A program made the position numbers and the translations under genes. The notes beneath the pieces are model-generated. The model was not told where the DNA came from. It saw only the letters and a list, made by a program, of their open reading frames with translations, and did no database searches. Below are positions 1 to 4,957 of a stretch of 5,370 nt of DNA, one piece after another. The stretch is from Candidatus Brocadia sp. (GTDB lineage: Bacteria > Planctomycetota > Brocadiia > Brocadiales > Brocadiaceae), in NCBI GenBank assembly GCA_030837935.1, contig JAUQXU010000195.1:1-5370 (forward strand), read 5' to 3'. Every line of letters begins with the position of its first letter. The first letter of the stretch is position 1.

Positions 1-1
1 T

Positions 2-376
2 CGTAAATTTACAGAACTCATTGATTTTGATCAGGAGATACCAATGTACGGCAATGGGACAACACAGCGAGATTATACCTTTTTTTCTGATATCATCGAT
101 GGTGTGGTTTCAACCTTAAACAGGCAATTTAATTTCGAGATTATCAATCTGGGCAACTCAACCCCGATTCAGTTGAAAAGACTTATCGAACTCATTGAAC
201 AGGAATTAGGGAAAAAAGCGCGTATTACCATGCTCCCAGAACAGCCAGGCGACGTGCATAGAACCTATGCTGATGTCAGAAAGGCAGAACATTTTTTACA
301 TTATAAACCTAAGGTACCCATTGAACAAGGCATCCGTTTGTTCGTAGACTGGCACAAGGAGCGCAAAAAACAATAG
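2..376 (+). CDS. NAD-dependent nucleotide-sugar epimerase, C-terminal part (UDP-glucuronate 4-epimerase-like)
   Basis: The reading frame is open from base 2, so this is the last 124 codons of a gene cut by the left edge. The ATG at 44 is an internal methionine, because conserved family sequence lies before it. Visible in the fragment are the substrate-domain motif G-N-G-T-T-Q-R-D-Y-T (residues 17-26), the I-N-L-G-N-S segment (48-53) and Q-P-G-D-V-H-R-T-Y-A-D (81-91). All three are typical of extended short-chain dehydrogenase/reductase epimerases acting on UDP-sugars, closest in my reading to UDP-glucuronate 4-epimerases. These enzymes bind NAD in an N-terminal Rossmann domain with a YxxxK active site. 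Both lie outside the window, so catalytic competence cannot be judged. Family members are about 320-340 residues, so roughly 200 are missing. The likely role is cytoplasmic supply of precursors for capsule, LPS or exopolysaccharide. dTDP-glucose dehydratase-like or GDP-sugar activity is less likely but not excluded. Confidence 0.87.
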   Translation, partial: RKFTELIDFDQEIPMYGNGTTQRDYTFFSDIIDGVVSTLNRQFNFEIINLGNSTPIQLKRLIELIEQELGKKARITMLPEQPGDVHRTYADVRKAEHFLHYKPKVPIEQGIRLFVDWHKERKKQ

Positions 377-417
377 GAAAACACCTACACGAAATGAAAC
401 TGACGGAATAACGAAAT

Positions 418-447
418 TTGTAATGTACATAGTAGTAATACTATAAA
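418..447 (+). promoter_or_regulatory. Candidate sigma70-type promoter upstream of pgsA
   Basis: TTGTAA at 418-423 and TATAAA at 442-447 are separated by 18 bases. Both boxes are close to the housekeeping consensus, and the start site would fall near 454, about 16 bases before the pgsA ATG. That would give a very short leader, in keeping with the lack of a clear Shine-Dalgarno before that gene. The region is AT-rich, so a chance match is possible. Confidence 0.4.
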
Positions 448-469
448 CTATCATCAATAAAGTTTTCCC

Positions 470-1018
470 ATGTTAACCCTATCTAATAAAATAAGCCTCA
501 GCAGGATATTTTTTATTCCTCTCCTCGTGCTTTGCCTGACACAAGTCCAGCATAACAATCATTACCGATATATCTGTCTTTTTATCATGATGCTTATTGG
601 GCTTAGCGATGTGTTGGACGGCTATTTTGCACGGAAGAGAAATGAAATAACAAATTTAGGAAGGTACCTGGACCCTGTTGCAGACAAACTTGTCATGATG
701 GTTTCCTGCATCATACTTTCCTCTGATCGCATATGGCCTGAGCCGAGATTTCCCAATTGGATCCCGACGGTTATTGTCTGCAGAGACCTTTTACTCATGT
801 TTGGCACCGTCGCATTGCTTCTCATTACAGGAAGGATGGATTGTCAACCAACAATGCTGGGTAAATCCGCAACAGTCCTTCAAATTATCGCCATCGTATC
901 TGTGCTCATTGGAAACCATATCCCTTTACCGATACTTATAACCATCTGGTGGATGGCTGTTATTTTAACCTTCATTTCCGGACTCTTGTATATGTATAAA
1001 GGTGTAAAACAATTGTAA
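470..1018 (+). CDS. pgsA: CDP-alcohol phosphatidyltransferase, probable CDP-diacylglycerol-glycerol-3-phosphate 3-phosphatidyltransferase
   Basis: The 182-residue product is an integral membrane enzyme. By homology it transfers the phosphatidyl group of CDP-diacylglycerol to glycerol-3-phosphate, the committed step to phosphatidylglycerol. The full CDP-alcohol phosphotransferase signature is present and intact: D47-x2-D50-G51-x2-A54-R55-x8-G64-x3-D68-x3-D72. Its four aspartates bind the metal and CDP group. The N-terminus (N-K-I-S-L-S-R-I-F-F-I-P at 6-17) is the usual PgsA start, followed by several hydrophobic membrane segments (about 13-25, 34-46, 74-82, 105-118, 133-146 and 153-175). Length matches the family. 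A stop codon at about 395-397 in the same frame rules out a much longer start. No convincing Shine-Dalgarno precedes ATG 470, so initiation may be weak or nearly leaderless. Other alcohol acceptors, such as those of phosphatidylserine or cardiolipin synthases of the same fold, cannot be fully excluded. Confidence 0.88.
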   Translation: MLTLSNKISLSRIFFIPLLVLCLTQVQHNNHYRYICLFIMMLIGLSDVLDGYFARKRNEITNLGRYLDPVADKLVMMVSCIILSSDRIWPEPRFPNWIPTVIVCRDLLLMFGTVALLLITGRMDCQPTMLGKSATVLQIIAIVSVLIGNHIPLPILITIWWMAVILTFISGLLYMYKGVKQL

Positions 1019-1060
1019 CGGACTCACTATTCCCTTTGTATCGTATTTACACAAAAAGGC

Positions 1061-1089
1061 TTTACATTACCTACCTTTTATAATACTAT
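1061..1089 (+). promoter_or_regulatory. Candidate promoter for ribBA
   Basis: TTTACA (1061-1066) is followed 17 bases later by TACTAT (1084-1089), a workable sigma70 pair. A perfect TATAAT also sits at 1079-1084, but no good -35 box lies at the right distance from it: the TTTACA copies at 1046 and 1061 would give spacers of 27 and 12. Transcription from TACTAT would start near 1096, just before the inverted-repeat leader at 1100. This is sequence reading only. Confidence 0.4.
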
Positions 1090-1099
1090 TGATATAAAA

Positions 1100-1171
1100 T
1101 TTCAGCAGGCAATCAGCCCTAAAAAAATAGTGTTCTATAATTCTGAGAAGGCCGGCTGCTGATAGCTGAAA
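1100..1171 (+). promoter_or_regulatory. Compound inverted repeat, possible structured 5' leader of ribBA
   Basis: TTTCAGC (1100-1106) is complementary to GCTGAAA (1165-1171). Just inside it, ATCAGC (1112-1117) is complementary to GCTGAT (1158-1163). Together they make a 13-bp interrupted stem with an asymmetric internal loop (5 bases against 1). The 40-base apical region holds a small ATAG-TGTT-CTAT hairpin (1127-1138). The structure ends 44 bases before the ribBA ATG and does not cover its Shine-Dalgarno. I do not see the conserved blocks of the FMN (RFN) riboswitch. It could equally be a decayed dispersed repeat. Confidence 0.35.
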
Positions 1172-1204
1172 GCTTACACATTAACTCATCAAAATCTGAA
1201 ATAT

Positions 1205-1210
1205 GAGAGG
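1205..1210 (+). promoter_or_regulatory. Ribosome binding site of ribBA
   Basis: GAGAGG lies five bases before the ATG at 1216 and supports that start over later in-frame methionines. The DHBP synthase domain needs the residues right after it. Confidence 0.65.
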
Positions 1211-1215
1211 TTTTC

Positions 1216-2445
1216 ATGCACTTTAACACAATACAAGAGGCGGTTGAAGATCTTAGACAAGGTAAAATGATCATTTTGGTAGATGATGCAAATCGTGAAA
1301 ATGAGGGAGATATTACCATTGCCGCGGAAAAGATCACGCCAGAAGCTATTAATTTTATGCTCACTCACGCACGGGGAATCATCTGCCTTGCAATTAATGC
1401 GGAACTGGCAGAAAAACTGGAGCTTTATCCCATGGTATCCAACAATACGTCAAGCTTTCAGACGCCCTTTACCGTTTCAATTGATGCCAGAAGTGGTATT
1501 ACAACGGGAGTTTCTTCTAAGGACCGGGCAACAACGATATTAACCACTATTTACGATAAGGCGACAGCGGGCGACCTTGTCAGACCCGGGCATGTATTTC
1601 CCCTCAAAGCACAAAGGGGTGGAGTGCTGGTCAGAACAGGACACACCGAAGGCGCGGTAGACCTCACACGCATTACAGGTCTTAAACCTGCAGCAGTTAT
1701 TTGTGAGATTATGACGGAAGAGGGGAATATGGCCAAACTTCCCGAACTCAAAAAGTTTGCCGAAAAACATCATCTTAAAATATGTACCATTGCTGATATT
1801 ATTAAATACCGCCATGAACAGGAAAGGTTGATTGAAAAACGCGTTACGGTAAAGCTACCCACGATTTACGGGAATTTTACCCTTCACCTTTACCGCTCAT
1901 TTGTCGATGAATATCTCCACTTAGCCCTTTGTCTAGGCATCGGTAATGAGAGTGGAAACGAACCCTCCCCTTTGCATACTGAGCCTGTGCTGGTAAGGGT
2001 CCACGACGAATGTCTGACCGGCGACATCTTTGGTTCGCTCCGTTGTGACTGTGGAGAACAGCTGCAAAATACCCTTAAGATAATACAAGAAACGGGGAAA
2101 GGCATACTGCTCTATATGCGACAGGAAGGCCGGGGGATTGGCCTGGAAAACAAGCTGCATGCCTATCTATTGCAGGAAAAGGGACTCGATACCGTTGAGG
2201 CCAACGAAAAACTTGGTTTGCCTGCTGACAAACGGGATTATGGCATCGGCGCACAAATCCTGAGAGACCTGGGCGTAACCAAGATGCGACTGCTTACCAA
2301 CAACCCAAAGAAATTTGCCGCCCTTGCAGGGTATGGACTGGAAATTGTCGAACGGGTGCCCATCGTTATGGAGCCAAAGGAAGAAAACAAGAATTACCTG
2401 CGGACAAAAAAGGAAAAACTCGGGCATATCATAGAAAAGGTGTAA
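1216..2445 (+). CDS. ribBA: Bifunctional 3,4-dihydroxy-2-butanone-4-phosphate synthase / GTP cyclohydrolase II
   Basis: This 409-residue cytoplasmic enzyme supplies both branches of riboflavin synthesis. The N-terminal half converts ribulose 5-phosphate to 3,4-dihydroxy-2-butanone 4-phosphate plus formate. The C-terminal half opens GTP to the pyrimidine precursor. The RibB domain (about 3-200) shows R-E-N-E-G-D at 27-32, the loop D-A-R-S-G-I-T-T-G at 90-98, R-P-G-H-V-F-P at 123-129 and R-T-G-H-T-E at 140-145. The RibA domain (about 208-405) has the zinc ligands C266, C277 and C279 in E-C-L-T-G-D-I-F-G-S-L-R-C-D-C-G. It also has R-Q-E-G-R-G-I-G-L (302-310), D-K-R-D-Y-G-I-G (338-345) and T-N-N-P-K-K (361-366). 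All signature residues I can place are present, so both activities are expected. Length is normal for RibBA. A loop at about 242-256 looks several residues longer than usual. The gene stands alone, not beside ribD, ribE or ribH. Confidence 0.97.
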   Translation: MHFNTIQEAVEDLRQGKMIILVDDANRENEGDITIAAEKITPEAINFMLTHARGIICLAINAELAEKLELYPMVSNNTSSFQTPFTVSIDARSGITTGVSSKDRATTILTTIYDKATAGDLVRPGHVFPLKAQRGGVLVRTGHTEGAVDLTRITGLKPAAVICEIMTEEGNMAKLPELKKFAEKHHLKICTIADIIKYRHEQERLIEKRVTVKLPTIYGNFTLHLYRSFVDEYLHLALCLGIGNESGNEPSPLHTEPVLVRVHDECLTGDIFGSLRCDCGEQLQNTLKIIQETGKGILLYMRQEGRGIGLENKLHAYLLQEKGLDTVEANEKLGLPADKRDYGIGAQILRDLGVTKMRLLTNNPKKFAALAGYGLEIVERVPIVMEPKEENKNYLRTKKEKLGHIIEKV

Positions 2446-2493
2446 GCTGGCCAGGGCAATATGGATAAACTTGTTCGTTCATGCCCTAGCTTA
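2443..2493 (+). terminator. Bulged hairpin overlapping the ribBA stop codon, possible terminator
   Basis: TAAGCT (2443-2448, beginning with the ribBA stop codon) pairs with AGCTTA (2488-2493). AGGGCA (2453-2458) pairs with TGCCCT (2482-2487). The 12-bp stem carries a GGCC bulge on the 5' side and a 23-base loop. No T-run follows, so it is not a classical intrinsic terminator. It may instead stabilise the mRNA 3' end or assist another form of termination. Confidence 0.35.
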
Positions 2494-2515
2494 TTAACAA
2501 ATGATTGATGAATAA

Positions 2516-2543
2516 GTACCAAATAACAAGCACCAAATGACAA
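2516..2543. repeat. Imperfect 14-bp tandem repeat, two units
   Basis: GTACCAAATAACAA (2516-2529) is followed directly by GCACCAAATGACAA (2530-2543), which matches at 12 of 14 positions. The text then continues with ACAAATTTTGG. From memory, this ACCAAATGACAAA-type wording is common in intergenic dispersed repeats of some environmental bacteria, but I cannot confirm that here. It lies in the gap before the permease gene. Confidence 0.5.
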
Positions 2544-2561
2544 ACAAATTTTGGAAGTTTT

Positions 2562-2579
2562 TCCTCTGCGTCCTCTGCG
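2562..2579. repeat. Exact 9-bp tandem duplication (TCCTCTGCG)x2
   Basis: TCCTCTGCG occurs twice back to back, at 2562-2570 and 2571-2579. It ends 23 bases before the permease start and occupies what would be its 5' leader. It follows the 14-bp repeat above, and the two may be parts of one dispersed intergenic element. Confidence 0.6.
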
Positions 2580-2602
2580 ACTAAAGGTTATTTTCCGAAT
2601 CG

Positions 2603-4114
2603 ATGAAAAGACTATTTGCAAAAAAGGCACTGCGTGATCTCGCTGAAGAATCTAATCATCACCACTTCAAACGGGTATTAGGTCCGTTCTCATTAACTGC
2701 ATTAGGAGTTGGCGCCGTCATCGGCGCTGGCATATTTGTTTTAACCGGCTTGGCTGCAAAAGAGTTTGCCGGTCCCAGCTTAATACTTTCATTTGTCCTC
2801 TCCGGCCTTGCCTGCATCTTTGTAGCCCTCTGCTATGCCGAATTTGCATCCATGGTTCCGCTGGCTGGTAGCGCTTATACATACTCATATGCGGCACTCG
2901 GGGAGGTTTTTGCCTGGATCATTGGATGGGATCTTATTCTTGAATATTCCCTTGCCTCAAGCCTTGTGGCCGTTGGATGGTCGCATTATTTTGTTAAATT
3001 AATAGGGCTCTTCGGCCTGCACATTCCTCCCTGGCTTACCAATGACTATTGGACGTTATCTCACCAGGCAAAAGACCTGTTTGATCAAAGTGTGCCTTTT
3101 ATTTGTGGAATCCCTATTGTATTCAATCTACCCGCCGCTCTTATCATCGTTGTCATCAGTGCCTTGCTGGTCGTCGGCATAAAAGAAAGCGCACGTTTCA
3201 ATAGTATCATCGTGGGGGTAAAACTTGTTGTAATACTCCTGGTGATTTTTGTTGGGTGGTTTTATGTAAAGAGAGACAACTGGGGAAATAGTTTCGAAAC
3301 CTTTGCACCTTACGGCATCGGTGGTATCGGTACCGGCGCTGCCTATGTTTTCTTTGCCTATATCGGTTTCGATGCAGTTTCGACTACCGCACAGGAGGCA
3401 AGAAACCCGAAAAGGGATGTACCCATAGGTATCATTATATCGCTGGTGCTGTGTACCATTTTATACATTGCCGTTACTGCTGTCCTCACCGGTATGATTT
3501 ATTACAAAGACATCAATATCGATGCCCCCCTGGCAGATGCCTTTACCCGATGCGGATTGACAAAGGTATCTTTTTTCATTTCGGTCGGAGCCGTAGCGGG
3601 ACTTACCAGCGTGCTCCTCGTCTTACTCCTGAGCCAGTCCAGGATATTATGGGCCATAGCCAGGGACGGTCTCCTATCAGAACGGCTCTTTGCAGCCGTC
3701 CATCCGCGTTTTGGGACACCGTATATATCTACCATCATCGTTGGTGCCTGTGTTGCCCTTACCGCCAGTTGCTTCCCCATAGAAGAAATCGCGAAGTTAG
3801 TTAACATAGGAACCCTGCTCGCCTTTTGTCTTGTGAGCGCCGCAGTCATCATCCTGCGCATTAAAGACCCCCATCATCCCCGCGCCTTTAAATGTCCCTT
3901 TGTACCAGTAATACCGGTCCTGGGCATTCTTTTCTGTGGATATATGATGATACGCCTCGAATTCTCCACCTGGCTCAGACTCCTTGTATGGTTGGCGCTG
4001 GGGTCCATTATCTATGCCGCCTATGGCAGACGCCACAGCAAACTGGCAAAGAAGCACGCCCTGGTGGAAAAACAAAACGAATCGATAATGAAATTGGATA
4101 AAAGGTATTTGTAA
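2603..4114 (+). CDS. APC-superfamily amino acid permease (cationic amino acid transporter / YfnA-like)
   Basis: The 503-residue inner-membrane transporter has about 12-13 hydrophobic segments, so it is full length for the family. It begins with a short charged cytoplasmic tail (K-R-L-F-A-K-K at 2-8). TM1 follows, with the substrate-binding unwound motif G-A-V-I-G-A-G-I-F at 37-45. Other hallmarks are Y-A-E-F-A-S-M-V-P-L-A-G-S-A-Y at 78-92, the TM6 region F-F-A-Y-I-G-F-D-A-V-S-T at 250-261 with E-A-R-N-P-K-R-D-V-P at 265-274, and Q-S-R-I-L-W-A-I-A-R-D-G at 345-356. The C-terminal end carries Y-G-R-R-H-S-K at 474-480. This pattern fits cation-coupled uptake of amino acids, possibly basic ones, but the substrate cannot be read from sequence. 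A stop at 2582 in the same frame leaves ATG 2603 as the only sensible start. The nearest Shine-Dalgarno-like text (AAAGG, 2583-2587) is 15 bases away, which is too far to be strong. Confidence 0.9.
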   Translation: MKRLFAKKALRDLAEESNHHHFKRVLGPFSLTALGVGAVIGAGIFVLTGLAAKEFAGPSLILSFVLSGLACIFVALCYAEFASMVPLAGSAYTYSYAALGEVFAWIIGWDLILEYSLASSLVAVGWSHYFVKLIGLFGLHIPPWLTNDYWTLSHQAKDLFDQSVPFICGIPIVFNLPAALIIVVISALLVVGIKESARFNSIIVGVKLVVILLVIFVGWFYVKRDNWGNSFETFAPYGIGGIGTGAAYVFFAYIGFDAVSTTAQEARNPKRDVPIGIIISLVLCTILYIAVTAVLTGMIYYKDINIDAPLADAFTRCGLTKVSFFISVGAVAGLTSVLLVLLLSQSRILWAIARDGLLSERLFAAVHPRFGTPYISTIIVGACVALTASCFPIEEIAKLVNIGTLLAFCLVSAAVIILRIKDPHHPRAFKCPFVPVIPVLGILFCGYMMIRLEFSTWLRLLVWLALGSIIYAAYGRRHSKLAKKHALVEKQNESIMKLDKRYL

Positions 4115-4115
4115 G

Positions 4116-4133
4116 GGCGTATGGTCATACGCC
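4116..4133. repeat. Perfect palindrome directly after the permease gene
   Basis: GGCGTATG (4116-4123) and CATACGCC (4126-4133) are perfect complements around two bases. As RNA this is a 7-bp stem with a GGTC loop. It starts two bases after the permease stop codon and ends 29 bases before hicB. No T-run follows, so it is more likely a small palindromic repeat or mRNA 3'-end stabiliser than a standard terminator. It could still separate permease and hicBA transcription. Confidence 0.6.
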
Positions 4134-4152
4134 TCAAAGTGTAAAAAGGTTT

Positions 4153-4157
4153 GGAGG
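4153..4157 (+). promoter_or_regulatory. Strong ribosome binding site that fixes the hicB start
   Basis: GGAGG lies five bases before the ATG at 4163. A TTG at 4151 in the same frame could give four more codons, but it overlaps the edge of this Shine-Dalgarno and has none of its own. ATG 4163 is therefore the start. Confidence 0.8.
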
Positions 4158-4162
4158 TGTTT

Positions 4163-4357
4163 ATGAAATACAAGGTAAATCTCAAAAAAACCGAAGAAGG
4201 TTATGCTGTTTGGGTTCCCGGACTACCTGGTTGCTGGTCACAAGGACATACAGAAGAGGAAGCTTTAGAGAATATTAAAGACGCTATAAAAACATATTTA
4301 GAGACTGTTGAAGAATTAAGCAAAGACAAGGTTTCTCGTTATGTGGAAGTAGAATAA
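4163..4357 (+). CDS. hicB: HicB-family antitoxin, short form without DNA-binding domain
   Basis: The 64-residue protein is a HicB antitoxin core of partial RNase H-like fold. It begins M-K-Y-K-V-N-L and continues with E-E-G-Y-A-V-W-V-P-G-L-P-G-C (11-24). The typical S-Q-G-H-T-E-E-E-A-L-E-N-I-K-D-A-I block follows (26-42), then a short helix and an acidic end. By family knowledge it binds the downstream HicA and blocks its RNase activity. Longer HicB proteins carry a C-terminal helix-turn-helix or ribbon-helix-helix that represses the operon; here the protein stops at 64 residues, so self-repression through HicB alone is not expected. Antitoxin-first order is seen here, with three bases between its stop and the hicA ATG, so the two are surely co-transcribed. 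A TTG start at 4151 (68 residues) is possible but less likely. Confidence 0.88.
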   Translation: MKYKVNLKKTEEGYAVWVPGLPGCWSQGHTEEEALENIKDAIKTYLETVEELSKDKVSRYVEVE

Positions 4358-4360
4358 GTT

Positions 4361-4573
4361 ATGCCTAAGTTGCCGGGTATAAACCACCAGCGAGCCATAA
4401 AAGCTTTTGAAAAAGCAGGTTTCTGGATTGAGCGACAGGGAAAGCATATTACGATGACTAACGGAAAACGTATTATTACCATTCCAAGGGCAGATCCGAT
4501 AAACTCTTTTACCATGGCGGGTATTGTGAAAGACGCTGGTCTCGGTATTGAGGAATTCAGGAAGCTTTTATGA
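4361..4573 (+). CDS. hicA: HicA-family mRNA interferase toxin (YcfA-like)
   Basis: This 70-residue protein matches the small double-stranded-RNA-binding fold of HicA toxins, which cleave mRNA and stop translation until HicB binds them. Visible features are an N-terminal helix (H-Q-R-A-I-K-A-F-E-K-A-G-F at 9-21) and the strand with G-K-H at 27-29, where H29 is the expected catalytic histidine. Next come the I-T-I-P-R strand (39-43) and the closing I-V-K-D-A-G-L-G-I-E-E-F helix (55-66). Many HicA proteins have G-S/T-H where this one has G-K-H. The loop A-D-P-I-N-S-F-T (44-51) replaces the lysine-rich segment common elsewhere. The toxin otherwise looks intact. Its ribosome site is weak (GGAAG at 4345-4349, 11 bases away), so translation probably depends on coupling to hicB, which would keep toxin below antitoxin. 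Confidence 0.87.
   Translation: MPKLPGINHQRAIKAFEKAGFWIERQGKHITMTNGKRIITIPRADPINSFTMAGIVKDAGLGIEEFRKLL
4559..4564 (+). promoter_or_regulatory. Ribosome binding site of the ygiT-type gene, inside hicA
   Basis: AGGAAG sits five bases before ATG 4570 and within the last codons of hicA. It supports the start that overlaps the hicA stop as ATGA. Confidence 0.7.
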
Positions 4574-4803
4574 AGTGCAACCTTTGTGGTGGCACCATCG
4601 TAGATCGGGAAGTCTCTTATACAATCGAGTATAAGGGGCGTTTGCACATCATAGAACATGTACCAGCCAAAGAGTGTTTGCAATGCGGAGAAAAGCTTTA
4701 CTCACCTGAAACGGTAGAGAATATCCAAAAAGCTATTTGGCAGAAAAGAAAACCAGATAGATTTATCGAAACACCAGTCATTGACTATGTGTCTATTGGA
4801 TAA
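4570..4803 (+). CDS. YgiT-type zinc-finger protein (MqsA N-terminal-like)
   Basis: The 77-residue protein has two CxxC knuckles, C3-N-L-C6 and C36-L-Q-C39-G. They are separated by a beta-rich stretch (15-31), the zinc-binding arrangement of the YgiT/MqsA N-terminal domain. The tail (Y-S-P-E-T-V-E-N-I-Q-K-A-I at 44-56) is the usual short helix of this family. There is no C-terminal helix-turn-helix as in full MqsA. Such stand-alone fingers usually act as, or sit beside, antitoxins to small toxins, commonly DUF4258 or MqsR-like proteins. Here the gene overlaps hicA by four bases and is preceded by its own AGGAAG, so it is the third gene of the hicBA transcript. No DUF4258-type gene is visible on either side. 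Its job could be a second antitoxin or accessory to HicA, or a remnant of another system. The family assignment is firm; the function is inference. Confidence 0.85.
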   Translation: MKCNLCGGTIVDREVSYTIEYKGRLHIIEHVPAKECLQCGEKLYSPETVENIQKAIWQKRKPDRFIETPVIDYVSIG

Positions 4804-4850
4804 CACGAACAATCACAGCCGAGAACAAACCTTTAGGTAAGAACTGCGAC

Positions 4851-4875
4851 GTTGGGTTTCGTGCCTCAACCCAAC
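4851..4875. repeat. Small palindromic repeat GTTGGGTT-N9-AACCCAAC
   Basis: GTTGGGTT (4851-4858) and AACCCAAC (4868-4875) are perfect complements around a 9-base loop, TCGTGCCTC. No T-run follows. I recall similar TTGGGTTTCGT-CCTCAACCCAA palindromes scattered between genes in many bacteria, which suggests a dispersed repeat, but I cannot test that here. It separates the hicBA-ygiT unit from the next gene. The rest of 4804-4957 shows nothing else I can name, apart from an isolated AGAGGAG near 4893 with no start codon to serve. Confidence 0.6.
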
Positions 4876-4957
4876 CTACTCAACTTGATAAAAGAGGAGA
4901 TAAAGGAAATCAATAAGTAAACCTGCACCTTGCTCACAATTTCAGGAAGGTAATCAT

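Noticed and set aside
44..376. ATG 44 as the true start of a small 110-residue gene
   Set aside because: The frame is open to base 2 and the codons before 44 encode family-conserved epimerase sequence, so this is a truncated gene, not a small one.
1079..1084. Perfect TATAAT as the ribBA -10 box
   Set aside because: No -35 box lies at 16-18 bases; the two TTTACA copies are 12 and 27 bases away. TACTAT at 1084-1089 fits better, though a promoter relying on TATAAT alone remains possible.
1019..1215. FMN (RFN) riboswitch upstream of ribBA
   Set aside because: The expected conserved blocks, such as the GGGTGAAATTCCC-like segment, are not present in this gap.
3502..3861. 119-codon open frame on the minus strand inside the permease gene
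   Set aside because: It lies wholly opposite strongly conserved permease coding sequence, and its translation shows no recognisable domain.
4151..4162. TTG start giving a 68-residue HicB
   Set aside because: The TTG overlaps the edge of a strong Shine-Dalgarno that is properly spaced from ATG 4163, and the extra residues are not family sequence.
4339..4683. 114-codon open frame on the minus strand across hicA and the zinc-finger gene
   Set aside because: It is antisense to two recognisable protein families and has no domain of its own.
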